A stretch of 64,000 nt of DNA, from the NCBI RefSeq assembly GCF_000003815.2, contig NC_049990.1:163477-227476 (forward strand), given 5' to 3'. Source of the DNA: Branchiostoma floridae (lineage: Eukaryota; Chordata; Leptocardii; Amphioxiformes; Branchiostomatidae). The position numbers and the translations under genes were made by a program. Shown in pieces: positions 1-9,291 of this stretch. The notes below the pieces were generated by a model, which was not told where the DNA came from, made no database searches, and worked only from the letters and a program-made list of their open reading frames with translations. Position 1 is the stretch's first letter; the number at the start of each line of letters is the position of its first letter.

Positions 1-186
1 GTACCATGCAGGTACGTACGTAGTCACACGTGTGCAAACGTGCACAGACACACACACACACACATTCACACTCACACAGATCTGCACTCCCTTGTCCTAT
101 CATTATCATTTATGTATGCACGTATTGTTGATTTCATATCTGGCCAAGACAACAGTAAAATCTTGTTCCTTTCTCCCCTCCTGCAG
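1..186 (+). other. intron end of the LRR gene, with CA microsatellite
   Basis: No coding sense is seen. A CA-rich microsatellite lies at about 46-78. A pyrimidine-rich tract ending in CTGCAG at 181-186 forms the acceptor of the next exon. The 5' part of the gene lies outside the window. Confidence 0.6.
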
Positions 187-396
187 CAACTCGACATTTC
201 CTACAACAACATCGCTGAGATCACGGCGGGAGCGTTCCAGGGGCTGTGGAGTCTGGAGGTGCTGAAGCTGGACAACAACCGGCTGGAGCGCATCGAAGCA
301 CAGGCCTTCGCTGGGCTCGGCAACATGCGCTACCTGCACCTGGCACACAACATGCTCACAACACTGGAGCCACAGACGTTCGCTGGGCTCGAGAAG
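187..396 (+). CDS. LRR membrane protein, internal exon (three leucine-rich repeats)
   Basis: This 70-codon exon is in phase 0 at both ends, between a CTGCAG acceptor and a donor GTAACT at 397. It encodes three 24-residue leucine-rich repeats with the LxxLxLxxNxL core (LDISYNNI, LEVLKLDNNRL, MRYLHLAHNML), each followed by a GAF or TFAGL helix-side segment. It joins in frame to the exon at 1183: the end GLEK followed by VMFIWLHDN restores the LRR period. LRRs of this kind usually form an extracellular protein-binding arc. The signal peptide, LRRNT and start codon are not in the window, so this is a partial gene. The end of the exon is duplicated downstream, so alternative copies could be spliced in. 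Confidence 0.8.
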
Positions 397-600
397 GTAA
401 CTCTAAACCTACCCCTACCCTAACCAGCACACAACATGCTCACAACGCTGGAGCCACAGACGTTCGCTGGGCTTGAAAAGGTAACTCTAAACCTACCCCT
501 ACCCTAACCAGCACACAACATGCTCACAACGCTGGAGCCACAGACGTTCGCTGGGCTTGAAAAGGTAACTCTAAACCTACCCCTACCCTAACCAGCGCAC
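344..600 (+). repeat. 84-bp minisatellite spanning an LRR exon end and its donor
   Basis: Three units of exactly 84 bp are marked by the donor GTAACTCTAA at 397, 481 and 565. Each unit holds about 53 bp of LRR coding sequence (CACAACATGCTCACAAC to the end of the exon), the donor, and a short telomere-like intron piece ending in CCAG, which is itself a possible acceptor. Units 2 and 3 are nearly identical. The 53-bp block between AG and GT is not a multiple of three, so including it would shift the frame. Confidence 0.85.
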
Positions 601-612
601 ACTCACACCGCA

Positions 613-708
613 GGCCTTCGCTGGGCTCGGCAACATGCGCTACCTGCACCTGGCACACAACCAGCTCACAACGCAGGAGCCACAGACGTTCGCTGGGCTC
701 GAGAAGGT
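613..708 (+). pseudogene. duplicated LRR exon fragment
   Basis: A second copy of the last third of the upstream exon (AGGCCTTCGCTGGGCTCGGC to CTCGAGAAG) follows a CACCGCAG acceptor-like site and is followed by GTGGGA. It encodes one LRR with changes at two positions. It may be an alternative exon or a dead copy. Further decayed copies of its end lie at about 765-805 and 852-870. Confidence 0.55.
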
Positions 709-717
709 GGGAGCTTT

Positions 718-752
718 ATTCCCTAACCCTAGCCCTAACCCTAACCCTAACC
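718..752 (+). repeat. interstitial telomere-like CCCTAA tract
   Basis: About five CCCTAA units (one variant CCCTAG) form the G-rich vertebrate-type telomere repeat on the other strand. The neighbouring 84-bp units carry degenerate forms of the same motif. Confidence 0.8.
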
Positions 753-1060
753 CAACCAGCTCACAACCCTGGCACCACAGACGTTTGCTGGGCTCGAGAG
801 AAGGTGGGAGCTTTATACCCTAACCCAGCTAGAACACAAAAACCCAAGCAGACATTCGCTGGGCTTGAGGAGTTCAGAGCTTTATTCCGCTAACCATAAT
901 CCTAACCTTTACTGTACTCCATGAGACCTTTGTAGTTTTAATACACCTTTTTCGATTGTGTGATTCAGACCATTGATGCAAAAACTAAGTTCAAGTTTGG
1001 TGAACAGACTTGTTCATGTTGATTCCAAATATGGCTAATGAAACTACATGTTGTTTCCCA

Positions 1061-1112
1061 GGTGATGTTTATCTGGCTGCACGACAACGGTCTGGACCGT
1101 CTGCAGGATTAT

Positions 1113-1147
<35 letters not shown>

Positions 1148-1170
1148 TTGATGATGATGATGTTGATGAT
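1061..1170 (+). repeat. truncated copy of the next exon start plus GAT microsatellite
   Basis: The acceptor TTGTTTCCCAG and the first ~45 bases of the exon at 1183 appear first at 1061-1108. The copy then breaks into a (GAT)n tract at 1112-1170, and the real acceptor follows. The first copy is a decoy acceptor: the frame runs into a stop (TGA) at its junction with the repeat. Confidence 0.85.
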
Positions 1171-1182
1171 GTTGTTTCCCAG

Positions 1183-2667
1183 GTGATGTTTATCTGGCTG
1201 CACGACAACGTTCTGGACCGCCTACAGGACGGAACGTTTGATGACATCGGCTCCAACGTTGTCGACACGATCGACCTCTCCAACAACCACATCGCTGCGG
1301 TTGGTCCTGCCACATTCCGCGGGCTGCGTGAGGTCAACGACCTGAAGCTGTCGGACAACATGCTGACGGACGTCCCTACAGAGGCTCTGAGCGGGCTGAG
1401 GCTCACGCACCTGTACCTGGACTATAACCCGATCTCCCGCATCGCCGCGGGCGCGTTCCGCGGGCTGGAGGGCCTGCAGATCCTGTACCTGGCCAACATG
1501 CCGGAGCTTGCCAACATCGAGGACTCGGCCTTCGCCAACCTGCACCACCTGCGGGAGCTCTACCTGTTCGGGAACTTCCTCCTGTCCGCCATCCACCGCG
1601 ACGCCTTCCTCGGCCTCTGGTCCCTCCACAAGCTGTCCATGTGGCACACCGCGCTGTCCGGCCTCGAGCCAGACGTCTTCCGACACTTAAGGACCCTCAA
1701 GGAGCTGCTCCTGAATGGTAACGTCCTGTCCACGCTGGACTCGCGCATCTTTAACTGCCTGGACTCCCTGGAGGAGGTGTACCTGTACGACAACCCGCTG
1801 CGCTGCGACTGCCGCCTGCGATGGCTGCGCGTCTGGATGGAAACAACCACCGTCAACTTCGAGCCCGACAGCCAATGGCTGTCCTGCTTCTTTGGCGCCA
1901 GCTACCGCCGCGTCACCAGCATCGCGCTCGACGAGTTTCGCTGTAACGACACGGAATATCATGATCAGCCCACCTGTGAACCCATTCCGACCTTTGAACC
2001 CTTGTTGCCGAGCACCCCGGAGGCAGAGCGACCGTTCGTAGCGCCCCCGACGGCGTCGGTTCAGAGCCGGCAGCTGAACGTGACGACAAACAGCATCACG
2101 GTTGGCTGGTCGGGCGTTCCCGACGGGCAGTACGTCGTGCGCTTCAACGTGATTGGCTCGGCAGACGTGCAGGTCAGCGCCCTGAAGCGCGACCCCGTGT
2201 TCACGCTGGACGGTTTGTCGGCAGGACGGGTGTACAACATCTGCCTGGTGCTGATTGGTCCAGACCGTGGGAACCGCGCCCTGCAGTGCACCACGGTGTC
2301 CACCGCCAAGGAGAGCTCGAACACGGGCGTGATCATCGGCGCGGTGCTGGGGCTGCTCATCGCCCTGCTCCTATTGGTCTGCATCTTGGTCTTCTGCTGC
2401 TGCATCCGGCGCAAGAAGCAGCAGCAAGACGCCGAGGTGCCCGTGCACTTCTCCGCAGCCAACGGCGAAATCAAACACGACGGGGCCAACAGCGCCCCCA
2501 AGGACGATAAGAAGAAGGGGCGGTCGCGGCGGGGACTGACCCCTGACCCCGAGGAGCCGTCCTACAGGGACATGGCGGAGGACAATCCGCTCATCGTCAA
2601 CGGGAAGGACGATGGCAAGATGGGCGCCGTCTCGGAAATGTTCACAAACACCCACGCTGAGGTCTGA
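1183..2667 (+). CDS. LRR-LRRCT-FN3-like type I membrane protein, terminal exon
   Basis: The exon follows the acceptor TTTCCCAG and runs 494 codons to TGA at 2665-2667. Nine more leucine-rich repeats (VMFIWLHDNVL to LEEVYLYDNPL) occupy residues 1-205. A C-terminal LRR cap (NPLRCDCRLRWLRVW, with further cysteines to FRCND) covers about 203-255. A Pro-rich linker follows, then a fibronectin type III-like domain at about 286-376 (ITVGWSG, YVVRFNVIG, GLSAGRVYNICLV). One membrane helix lies at about 382-404, followed by CCCIRRKK and a 90-residue charged cytoplasmic tail. The domain order recalls vertebrate neuronal LRR-FN3 proteins such as LRIT, LRFN and LINGO, but no Ig domain is present, so I give no ortholog name. 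The likely role is cell-surface adhesion or ligand binding; this is inferred from architecture only. Confidence 0.9.
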   Translation: MMFIWLHDNVLDRLQDGTFDDIGSNVVDTIDLSNNHIAAVGPATFRGLREVNDLKLSDNMLTDVPTEALSGLRLTHLYLDYNPISRIAAGAFRGLEGLQILYLANMPELANIEDSAFANLHHLRELYLFGNFLLSAIHRDAFLGLWSLHKLSMWHTALSGLEPDVFRHLRTLKELLLNGNVLSTLDSRIFNCLDSLEEVYLYDNPLRCDCRLRWLRVWMETTTVNFEPDSQWLSCFFGASYRRVTSIALDEFRCNDTEYHDQPTCEPIPTFEPLLPSTPEAERPFVAPPTASVQSRQLNVTTNSITVGWSGVPDGQYVVRFNVIGSADVQVSALKRDPVFTLDGLSAGRVYNICLVLIGPDRGNRALQCTTVSTAKESSNTGVIIGAVLGLLIALLLLVCILVFCCCIRRKKQQQDAEVPVHFSAANGEIKHDGANSAPKDDKKKGRSRRGLTPDPEEPSYRDMAEDNPLIVNGKDDGKMGAVSEMFTNTHAEV

Positions 2668-2740
2668 GGGTTAGATACACCCACACTAGATACACCCACG
2701 CTGAGGTTTGAGGGTAAATACACCCATGTAGAGGGCTGAG
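2647..2740 (+). repeat. tandem copies of the stop-codon region
   Basis: The segment ACACCCACGCTGAGGTCTGA, which encodes the last residues and stop of the LRR protein, recurs with small changes at about 2692 and, more decayed, at about 2720. This is a small minisatellite running from CDS into UTR. Confidence 0.75.
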
Positions 2741-3560
2741 GGAAACTGGAACTGTAGAGGTAACCGTTTGTGTTTAGCTGGAGGTTTGTGGAAAATCAGA
2801 TGTTTTTGACTGTCGGGGTTTGAGTGGAAACTGAAACTGGAGACTCCCTAGGATTGTCTAATCTTCTGTAGAGTGAGAATGGCTGTTGTCAATGGAGAGA
2901 TCTACTGTAGCCACTGTTGCTATGGATATGTACGATTGTTGCCTGGGCAACTAGGAATTGTTGCTAAGTAGAGGAGCTACAGAGGAAAGATTCTATCATT
3001 GCTAAGGAAAGGCAATATTATTGCCAAGTACAGGATATTCTGTTTCCAATTAAAGATTCTATTGTTGCTAAGGTAAGATTCTATCTTGGCTAAGGAAAAA
3101 TTCTTGCAATGCTGGGGAAAGATTTTACCATTTCTAAGATTTTACCTGGGGAAATATGACATTGCTACTACAGTAAAGTAAGGTGCTACTTCTGCCTGGA
3201 GTTGACTCTTGGAACGAAGTGGTCCTGTCAGAGGGTAAATATTCATCAATACATGAAAACATTTAGCTAGTTTGGTCAAGGTCAAGGTTTTACAAACAGC
3301 TGGCTGGTTTCCGTTTGCATTTCTTCATTTTGTGCTTAAAGAATATTAGATGCTGAATATTAAATCAAACTTCCAAAAGAAATACTAAACCCTAAATATA
3401 CAAATGCCTGTCTAACATGACTAATATAGAGGGACGAAATGTTTAAGTATGGTTCAGGAGATACAAGTTGTCAAGATGGTCGAGAAATGACAATCTGTGC
3501 TGTATGATTGAGCTGTTGATTATAAATTACTAAATGAATGAATAAATACATGTAAATAAG
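2668..3560 (+). other. 3' UTR of the LRR gene
   Basis: The first 70 bases repeat the end of the coding region, including the stop codon. Later there are short GTTGCTAAG-type repeats (2900-3120). An AATAAA signal at 3541 is a reasonable polyadenylation site. No coding sense is seen. Confidence 0.5.
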
Positions 3561-3902
3561 CCATGACTTCTGACAGTGCAGCATTTTTTACGGAAATCAA
3601 ACTCATTACTGCAGGACATAATAGATCTTGTCGTGGATTTTCCACTATAGCTATAAGTCAAGACACAACTTGCTGTATTTGACTTTGAACTGGAGACATG
3701 GGAAGCTGTCCATGACCTCTGCAGTAAGATGTCAAATTGAGTATGTAACTTAATTGTAAGGAAAGTCATTAATGCCGAAGGTTTGTAGAGCAACAGCCTC
3801 TGTATTTACCCAATCTGCTCCTGTGTGTGATCAGCAAACGGTCACACAGGCTCTCAACAAACATACACAAAACTGTCCGGAGTCTGTCACACATAGCCTC
3901 CA

Positions 3903-4050
3903 CCAGGCTCCCCCGGTGGTCTGATTGTAGAAATTGGACAATAGTACGCTAGGGGAATCAGCAGGCCAGGAAAAACGTTATCCTCACCACGTTTTTATTG
4001 ACTCTATTTGTCCAATTTCTACAATTAGACCACCGATCCAAGGAGCCTGG
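3903..4050. mobile_element. 148-bp hairpin MITE-like element
   Basis: The ends CCAGGCTCC and GGAGCCTGG are inverted. The arms continue as GGTGGTCTGATTGTAGAAAT against its complement (one mismatch) up to about 4001, leaving a ~60-bp loop. I see no clear target-site duplication. Size and shape fit a foldback MITE. Confidence 0.6.
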
Positions 4051-5690
4051 TAGAGTCTAAAGTCGCACAGGCTCTCAGTTAAAATGCACAAAACTGTCTG
4101 CAGTAACACAGTCTGCTGTACAAGCTCTCAGTAAATGTGAAGAAAACTGGGTTGTTGCCAGGTTTTGGGGGATTGGCAGTAGTCTTCTGGCAATTGTAAT
4201 TTCTATCAGCAGAAAACAAGGGGGTAGGCAAAAGTCTTGGAGGGTATCTTCTGTTTTCTGTAGGAAATCCTTGTGGGCATAGGCCTAACATGGGCATGAC
4301 AGGAGTCCAACTTTGTGATACCAGGTTGACAGAGTCTGCCTAACCCTGCGATACCAGTGTGACACAAATCTGCCTAACTCTGTAACACCAATGTGACGGA
4401 GGCTCACACAGAGTCTGCCTAACCCTGCGATACCAGTGTGACACAAATCTGCCTAACTATGTGACACCGGTGTGACGGAGTCTGCCTAACTCTGCTAACT
4501 ATTGCTGAGAAACCAGTGCAGCACTGTACACCAGCAGTGACTCAATGAATAAGTACCAAAAGTAATGATGAATTTCAAAGACAAAGGCACTTGTATCGTA
4601 AAAATAAACTGTAAACTGTGCAGGTAAAAACACCTGGACGGCCAATCATGGTCACGGGGTATTCGTCAGTTCTCTACCACTCCTCAGTACCAATTGTCAC
4701 ACCTGTTTAAACACATCTGTTTGCCGTTTATCTGTTGAGGACTGTTCAGGTCTTGGGAACAGGTCAGAATTAGAGACCATTTTGCCCCCTAAAGATATCC
4801 TTGGATATTAACTTACCCAAATAACATCTATCCTTGGTGATTTAGGCAAAAAGGACACCTTTTCCAGGCCAACTATCTTTAATGACAGAAAAAGTTGATA
4901 ATGGAAATATTGTCATGACAACAACACAATTACCACCACCGTCAGCTGGAGGGACTGTCGCCTGGATTTCTAACCTTCATCAACAAAGTTAGAAATAAAA
5001 CAGCTCGTTGAGGACACAGGAATGAAGTACAAGACAGAAGTTCCACTGAAGATGGTGTCCGTTCTTCACTAACCTTTCCCCTACATGTACCCAGCTAGCA
5101 GTGGTCTGAAGTAGCAGTTTTGTGCAGGCTATTACACCAGGTCCCCCCCCCCCCCGGCTGCACCATTAGAACCCATCAGCACACAGAAATCACCGTGGTT
5201 ACGGGTCAGTCCACATCATGCGTAGGGAGTCACTCGTAATGTGCATGATTTCAGGCCAATGACTGCACCAAGCTTTTCGCTCCGAGCTGGCGGCTTTGTG
5301 TTCCTCTGGCTTCGGTGGAGCGAACATGTCAGCTTGTCATTTCTGCCCTATTTCAGCAATCAGGGAAATGCAGAAAAAATGCTGAAATGATGATCAGCAG
5401 CTTTCTGGGTGGGAAACCTGCAGTTTTGGTCGACGGGCATGTTGTTCATCAATTTCTCTCTGCAAACTCACGTCCGAAGGCTAATATTCCAAGACGAGGT
5501 AACCGGTAAAAGGTAACTGTCTTGTCTATTGTACCAGTAGAAAATGTATTTTCTATTGTACTAGTGGTATAGATAGAGTTATCTGATGTTTGGGGGTTTG
5601 ATTTCTCAATAAAGCCTTCTCCAATCTAAAGCCCAGGGAAATCAAGTAAAACCACTAGTTCCAGGGAAACCTTTCCTCCCCCCACCCTGA
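4051..5690. other. intergenic, no gene seen
   Basis: A degenerate ~80-bp tandem repeat built on CTGCCTAACCCTGCGATACC lies at about 4320-4500, and a 13-bp C run at about 5144-5156. The 64-codon ORF at 5315-5509 has no recognisable features and is not called. Confidence 0.5.
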
Positions 5691-5699
5691 AATGGAATG

Positions 5700-5856
5700 A
5701 ACTTCCTGGAACCCTCTCCTAATTTGGTCTTGCGGAGACGAGCCTGTCTGAACGTTGCCAGCTGTGACAGAACGGCACGAACCATTCCAGGACGGGTGCC
5801 AACAAGCAGCAATTGATTCTCTCCTCCAGACGGGAGATTCCAGGAAGACCCTAGAG
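5700..5856 (+). other. candidate 5' UTR exon of the first small membrane-protein gene
   Basis: ACCCTAGAG is followed by a strong donor GTGAGTTGGG at 5857. The next good acceptor, CCCCACAG at 6937-6944, lies 10 bases before the ATG of the gene. The exon start is not defined. The model is inferred from splice sites alone. Confidence 0.35.
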
Positions 5857-5984
5857 GTGAGTTGGGATATTTCCTATATATTTCGTCATCAAAAATATGT
5901 CACAAGCTTAAGCCTCTTGCTACGTCATTTTTAAATTTCCTGAAAAACGGCTACACACACTCAGGATCCGCATAAACGCGTGTG

Positions 5985-6940
5985 CTTAGCTCTGCTAGTT
6001 TGACACGTGTGCTTATCCCTGCTAGTTTGACAATGTGTTTAGCCCTGCTAGCTTGGCTAGTTTGACATGTGTCTGGCTAGTCTGACGTGTGTTGAGCCCT
6101 GCTAGTTTGACACACGTGTTTGGCTAGTCTGACATGTGTGTCTGGCTAGTCTGACGTGTGTTTAGCCCTGCTAGTTTGACATGTGTGTCTGGCTAGTTTG
6201 ACACATGTGTATGGCTAGTCTGACCTGTGTTTTGCCCTGCTAGTTTGACACATGTGTATGGCCAGTCTGACGTATGTTTTCTCTGCTAGTCTGACACGTG
6301 TTCGGCTATTCTGTCGTGTGTTTTGCCCTGTTAGCTTGACACGTGTCTGGCTAGTCTGACGTGTGTTTTGCCCTGCTAGTTTGACACATGTGTCCGGCTA
6401 GTCTGACGTGTGTTTAGCCCTGCTAGTTTGACATGTGTGTCTGACGTGTGTTTAGCCCTGCTAGTCTGACGTGTGTTTAGCCCTGCTAGTCTGACGTGTG
6501 TGTCTGACGTGTGTTTAGCCCTGCTAGTCTGACGTGTGTTTAGCCCTGCTAGTCTGACGTGTGTGTCTGACGTGTGTTTTGCCCTCCTAGTCTGACGTGT
6601 GTTTTGCCCTGCTAGTTTGACACGTGTCTGGCTAGTCTGACATGTGTTTAGCCCTGCTAGTTTGACGCGTGTGTCTGACGTGTGTTTAGCCCTGCTAGTC
6701 TGACGCGTGTGTCTGACATGTGTTTACCCCTGCTAGTCTGACGCGTGTGTCTGACGTGTGTTTAGCCCTGCGTGTGTCTGACGTGTGTTTAGCCCTGCTA
6801 GTCTGACGCGTGTGTCTGACGTGTGTTTAGCCCTGCTAGTCTGACCTGTGTTTAGCCCTGCTAGTCTGACGCGTGTGTCTGACGTGTGTTTAGCCCTGCT
6901 AGTCTGACGCGTGTGTCTGACGTGTGTTTTGCCCTGCCCC
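5985..6940 (+). repeat. ~950-bp GT-rich minisatellite in the 5' intron
   Basis: Dozens of units of about 23-40 bp are built on GTGTTTAGCCCTGCTAGTCT followed by GACGYGTGTGTCTGA. Units become more uniform toward the right, next to the acceptor. The acceptor tract GCCCTGCCCCACAG looks like a modified unit (GCCCTGCTAGTCTG), so the array reaches the splice site. Confidence 0.9.
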
Positions 6941-6954
6941 ACAGACATACAGAC

Positions 6955-7518
6955 ATGCCCCGTCGGCAAGCCCTGCTCCTGGCCATCAGCCTGACCTTCT
7001 CCACGTCCCTTCTTACGGCTCGACCTGCAGCCAACCGAAGGCAACTCACACAACAGACAGCCGTGACCTTTGACTCCACGGTTGTGCCCTTTGGCCCTAC
7101 GGATGTGACCTTTGACCTTACTACAGCAGGAACAGACAACTCGACCCAGCTGGTCCTTCACAAAGCGGAGACAGCCAATCACGGCCTACCAAAGCCAGGT
7201 TGGCAAGGCGACAGCCTCTCCCTGCGGATGAAGAAACAGGTGGTCCATCTGCTGATCGGTGCCGGCTCCGGGCTGCTCATCGCCATCCTCCTCATCATCT
7301 GCATCATCTGCCTTCTCTCCCGGTACTGCTCCGCCCCGGAGCCCGTCATCCGGACCGAGTACTCGCCGCGCCGCGACGGGAGAAGGCAGAACCACAATGG
7401 CGGCCGGGCGCTGTCCATGCCGGAGGTTCTACGCAGCGAGGCGCCAGACTCACACGGAACCTCCCCGAACAAGCTCAAGGTCACCATGTCATGTCCGCCC
7501 ATCCCGGAAAATGTCTAG
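6955..7518 (+). CDS. small type I membrane protein (187 aa), paralog of the next gene
   Basis: I chose the ATG at 6955 because it opens a signal peptide (MPRRQALLLAISLTFSTSLL) and lies just after a splice acceptor; the open frame upstream is minisatellite. Residues about 24-92 form a short Thr- and Val-rich outer part with one NST glycosylation site. A membrane helix lies at about 98-122 (LLIGAGSGLLIAILLIICII), followed by the basic tail SRYC, YSPRRDGRRQ and a 60-residue Ser/Pro-rich end. The stop is TAG at 7516. The stretch from RMKKQVVHLLIGAGSG to RYC matches WRKPVIQLLTGAGYG to RFC in the gene at 9292, so the two are tandem paralogs. I do not recognise the family. The role is unknown; cell-surface location is inferred. 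Confidence 0.75.
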   Translation: MPRRQALLLAISLTFSTSLLTARPAANRRQLTQQTAVTFDSTVVPFGPTDVTFDLTTAGTDNSTQLVLHKAETANHGLPKPGWQGDSLSLRMKKQVVHLLIGAGSGLLIAILLIICIICLLSRYCSAPEPVIRTEYSPRRDGRRQNHNGGRALSMPEVLRSEAPDSHGTSPNKLKVTMSCPPIPENV

Positions 7519-8840
7519 ATACCAGAACTGAACAGTGCACTGGCTCACAGAACTGTCCACACCGAACCCTCACACATTTGAGTGTACAAAGTCATGTAAC
7601 GTTACGTACATCATCTGTAAAGTATCTATAGCATGAACAATGGAAGTTATCCATTAATGCAAATATTATGGGCAAAATAATATATAAACTTCTGAACTTT
7701 TGAGACAGACCTCAACACAACTATAACTTACAGATTTCAGAACAGAAATCCTGAGCTGTACTTCAAAATGTCAACGTTTTGTCTATTAAACATCATTTTT
7801 CACACCTGTGCTGTTTTCTGGCTGCATAGGAATGGTTGTGCCCAGCAAAACCTCTAAATGAGCCACAGTACAGTACCACAGTACAGTACCACAGTACAGT
7901 ACCACAGTACAGTACCACAGTACAGTACCACAGTACAGTACCACAGTACAGTACCACAGTACAGTACAGTACTGCAGTACAAGATGGTAACATATTAACA
8001 GTCTGGCAAGGACAGAACTGTTTTACCATCTTGCTGGGATTTCCTCCCTAAATCTCTGTGAGAAGTTCAGGTTCAGGCCCCCAGATAATTTACCAATTGT
8101 GAATCCTAACGCAATTACAGAGCATCTAGTCTATTATAAAGGCAGGTCGGGGTAACATGTATGTCCTGTTAGCCTTTTACAGTGCCCTACTGACGACTAG
8201 CTGCCAACTCGGGTCCCTGCAGAAGCTTTTATCAGAAATGTTCCGATGTATTCAAAGTGGTCATGATACGCTATCATCAACTTCATTCAGCCAGCGAGGA
8301 AGCCGTAACCTTCCAGTTACACCATTACCCCAGACTTCGTAACAAACCCAGCTGTTTAGAACCTTTCACACATCGGGGAAAGTTTGACATTGAGGCGATA
8401 AGATAATGCATGGCAACAGTCACTCAGCAACTGGACTGTTGCCAGCCTTGCTTCGTCTACTATTGAACCATCTTAGAGTGTCTTTATCTCATCAACGTAT
8501 CAGTCCCGGCTGAAAAGCTGGTAAATCCAGAATGTTCATCCAGTCACTGATGAAAGATTAAGCAAAAGCTGTCCGTAACGTCTGTTTAGAAGTTATATCT
8601 AGTTGGTTGAGCAACTGTTATAATTATACCTTCCGTCTAACCTTTTAGCGACATGATTATCACAGTGCTTGCAACAAGCGCCAGGCCTAACATCTCATTC
8701 ACACCATTACCCCAGGTGTAACCCTACATTCACACGATTACCCCAGGTGTAACCCCACATTCGCACCATTATTCCCGCCACTTTAGCCGTAACACGCAGG
8801 TGGTCGTAACATTAACAGGCGGGATTCTCCCCGGGTGGTG
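7519..8840. other. 3' flank and spacer between the two paralogs
   Basis: No coding sense is seen. The stretch holds the 13-bp microsatellite at 7864-7980. Short repeated phrases (CACACCATTACCCCAGGTGTAA) lie at about 8700-8770. Confidence 0.5.
7864..7980 (+). repeat. 13-bp repeat CAGTACCACAGTA
   Basis: About eight units of CAGTACCACAGTA. The same phrase (GGAACCACAGTACAG, GGTACCACAGTACAG) begins the coding minisatellite of the downstream gene. Confidence 0.9.
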
Positions 8841-8842
8841 GG

Positions 8843-8890
8843 ACAACGTGATTGGCTGAGACATAAACCCTCGCTGTACACGAGAGACGA
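8843..8890 (+). promoter_or_regulatory. candidate promoter of the repeat-rich membrane-protein gene
   Basis: An inverted CCAAT box (GATTGGCTGAG, ~8850) is followed by a TATA-like ACATAAACC (~8861). A transcript start would then be expected near 8885-8890. A possible exon follows, ending at CTGAG|GTACAC (8961/8962). This rests on motifs only. Confidence 0.35.
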
Positions 8891-8961
8891 GCTTCGAGCC
8901 ACACGTCTCCTCATTCCTCGATCAGTCCATCAAGTTTGCCACACTGCACAACTCAGCTGAG

Positions 8962-9290
8962 GTACACTTGTACCATCCACCAGTACAACAGTCACAGTTA
9001 CAGCAGAGCAGAGGAACCAGCAACCAGTACAGCAGTTACAACACAGCGGAGGTACCAGCACAACAGTTACAACAGAACAGAGGTACCAGCACAGCAGTTA
9101 CAACACAGCAGAGGTACCAGCCTCCAGCACAACAGTTACAGCAGAGCAGAGGTACCAGCCTCCAGCACAACAGTTACAGCAGAGCAGAGGTACCAGCCTC
9201 CAGTACAGCAGTTACAACAGAACAGAGGTACCAGCCTCCAGCACAGCAGTTACAACAGAGGGAAGGTACCTGCTACAAGGCTGACCCCAG
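8962..9290 (+). repeat. ~36-bp minisatellite in the presumed 5' intron
   Basis: About eight units follow the form ACAGTTACAACAGAGCAGAG then GTACCAGC(CTCC)AGC. Each unit contains AGAG|GTACCA, a copy of the presumed donor GAG|GTACAC at 8962. The array ends before the acceptor TGACCCCAG at 9282-9290. The frame is open throughout, so an N-terminally longer protein from 8968 cannot be ruled out. Confidence 0.7.
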
Positions 9291-9291
9291 G

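Noticed and set aside
1222-2655. Antisense ORFs under the LRR exon
   Set aside because: They are shadows of a GC-rich coding exon; the sense strand encodes LRRs and a membrane helix.
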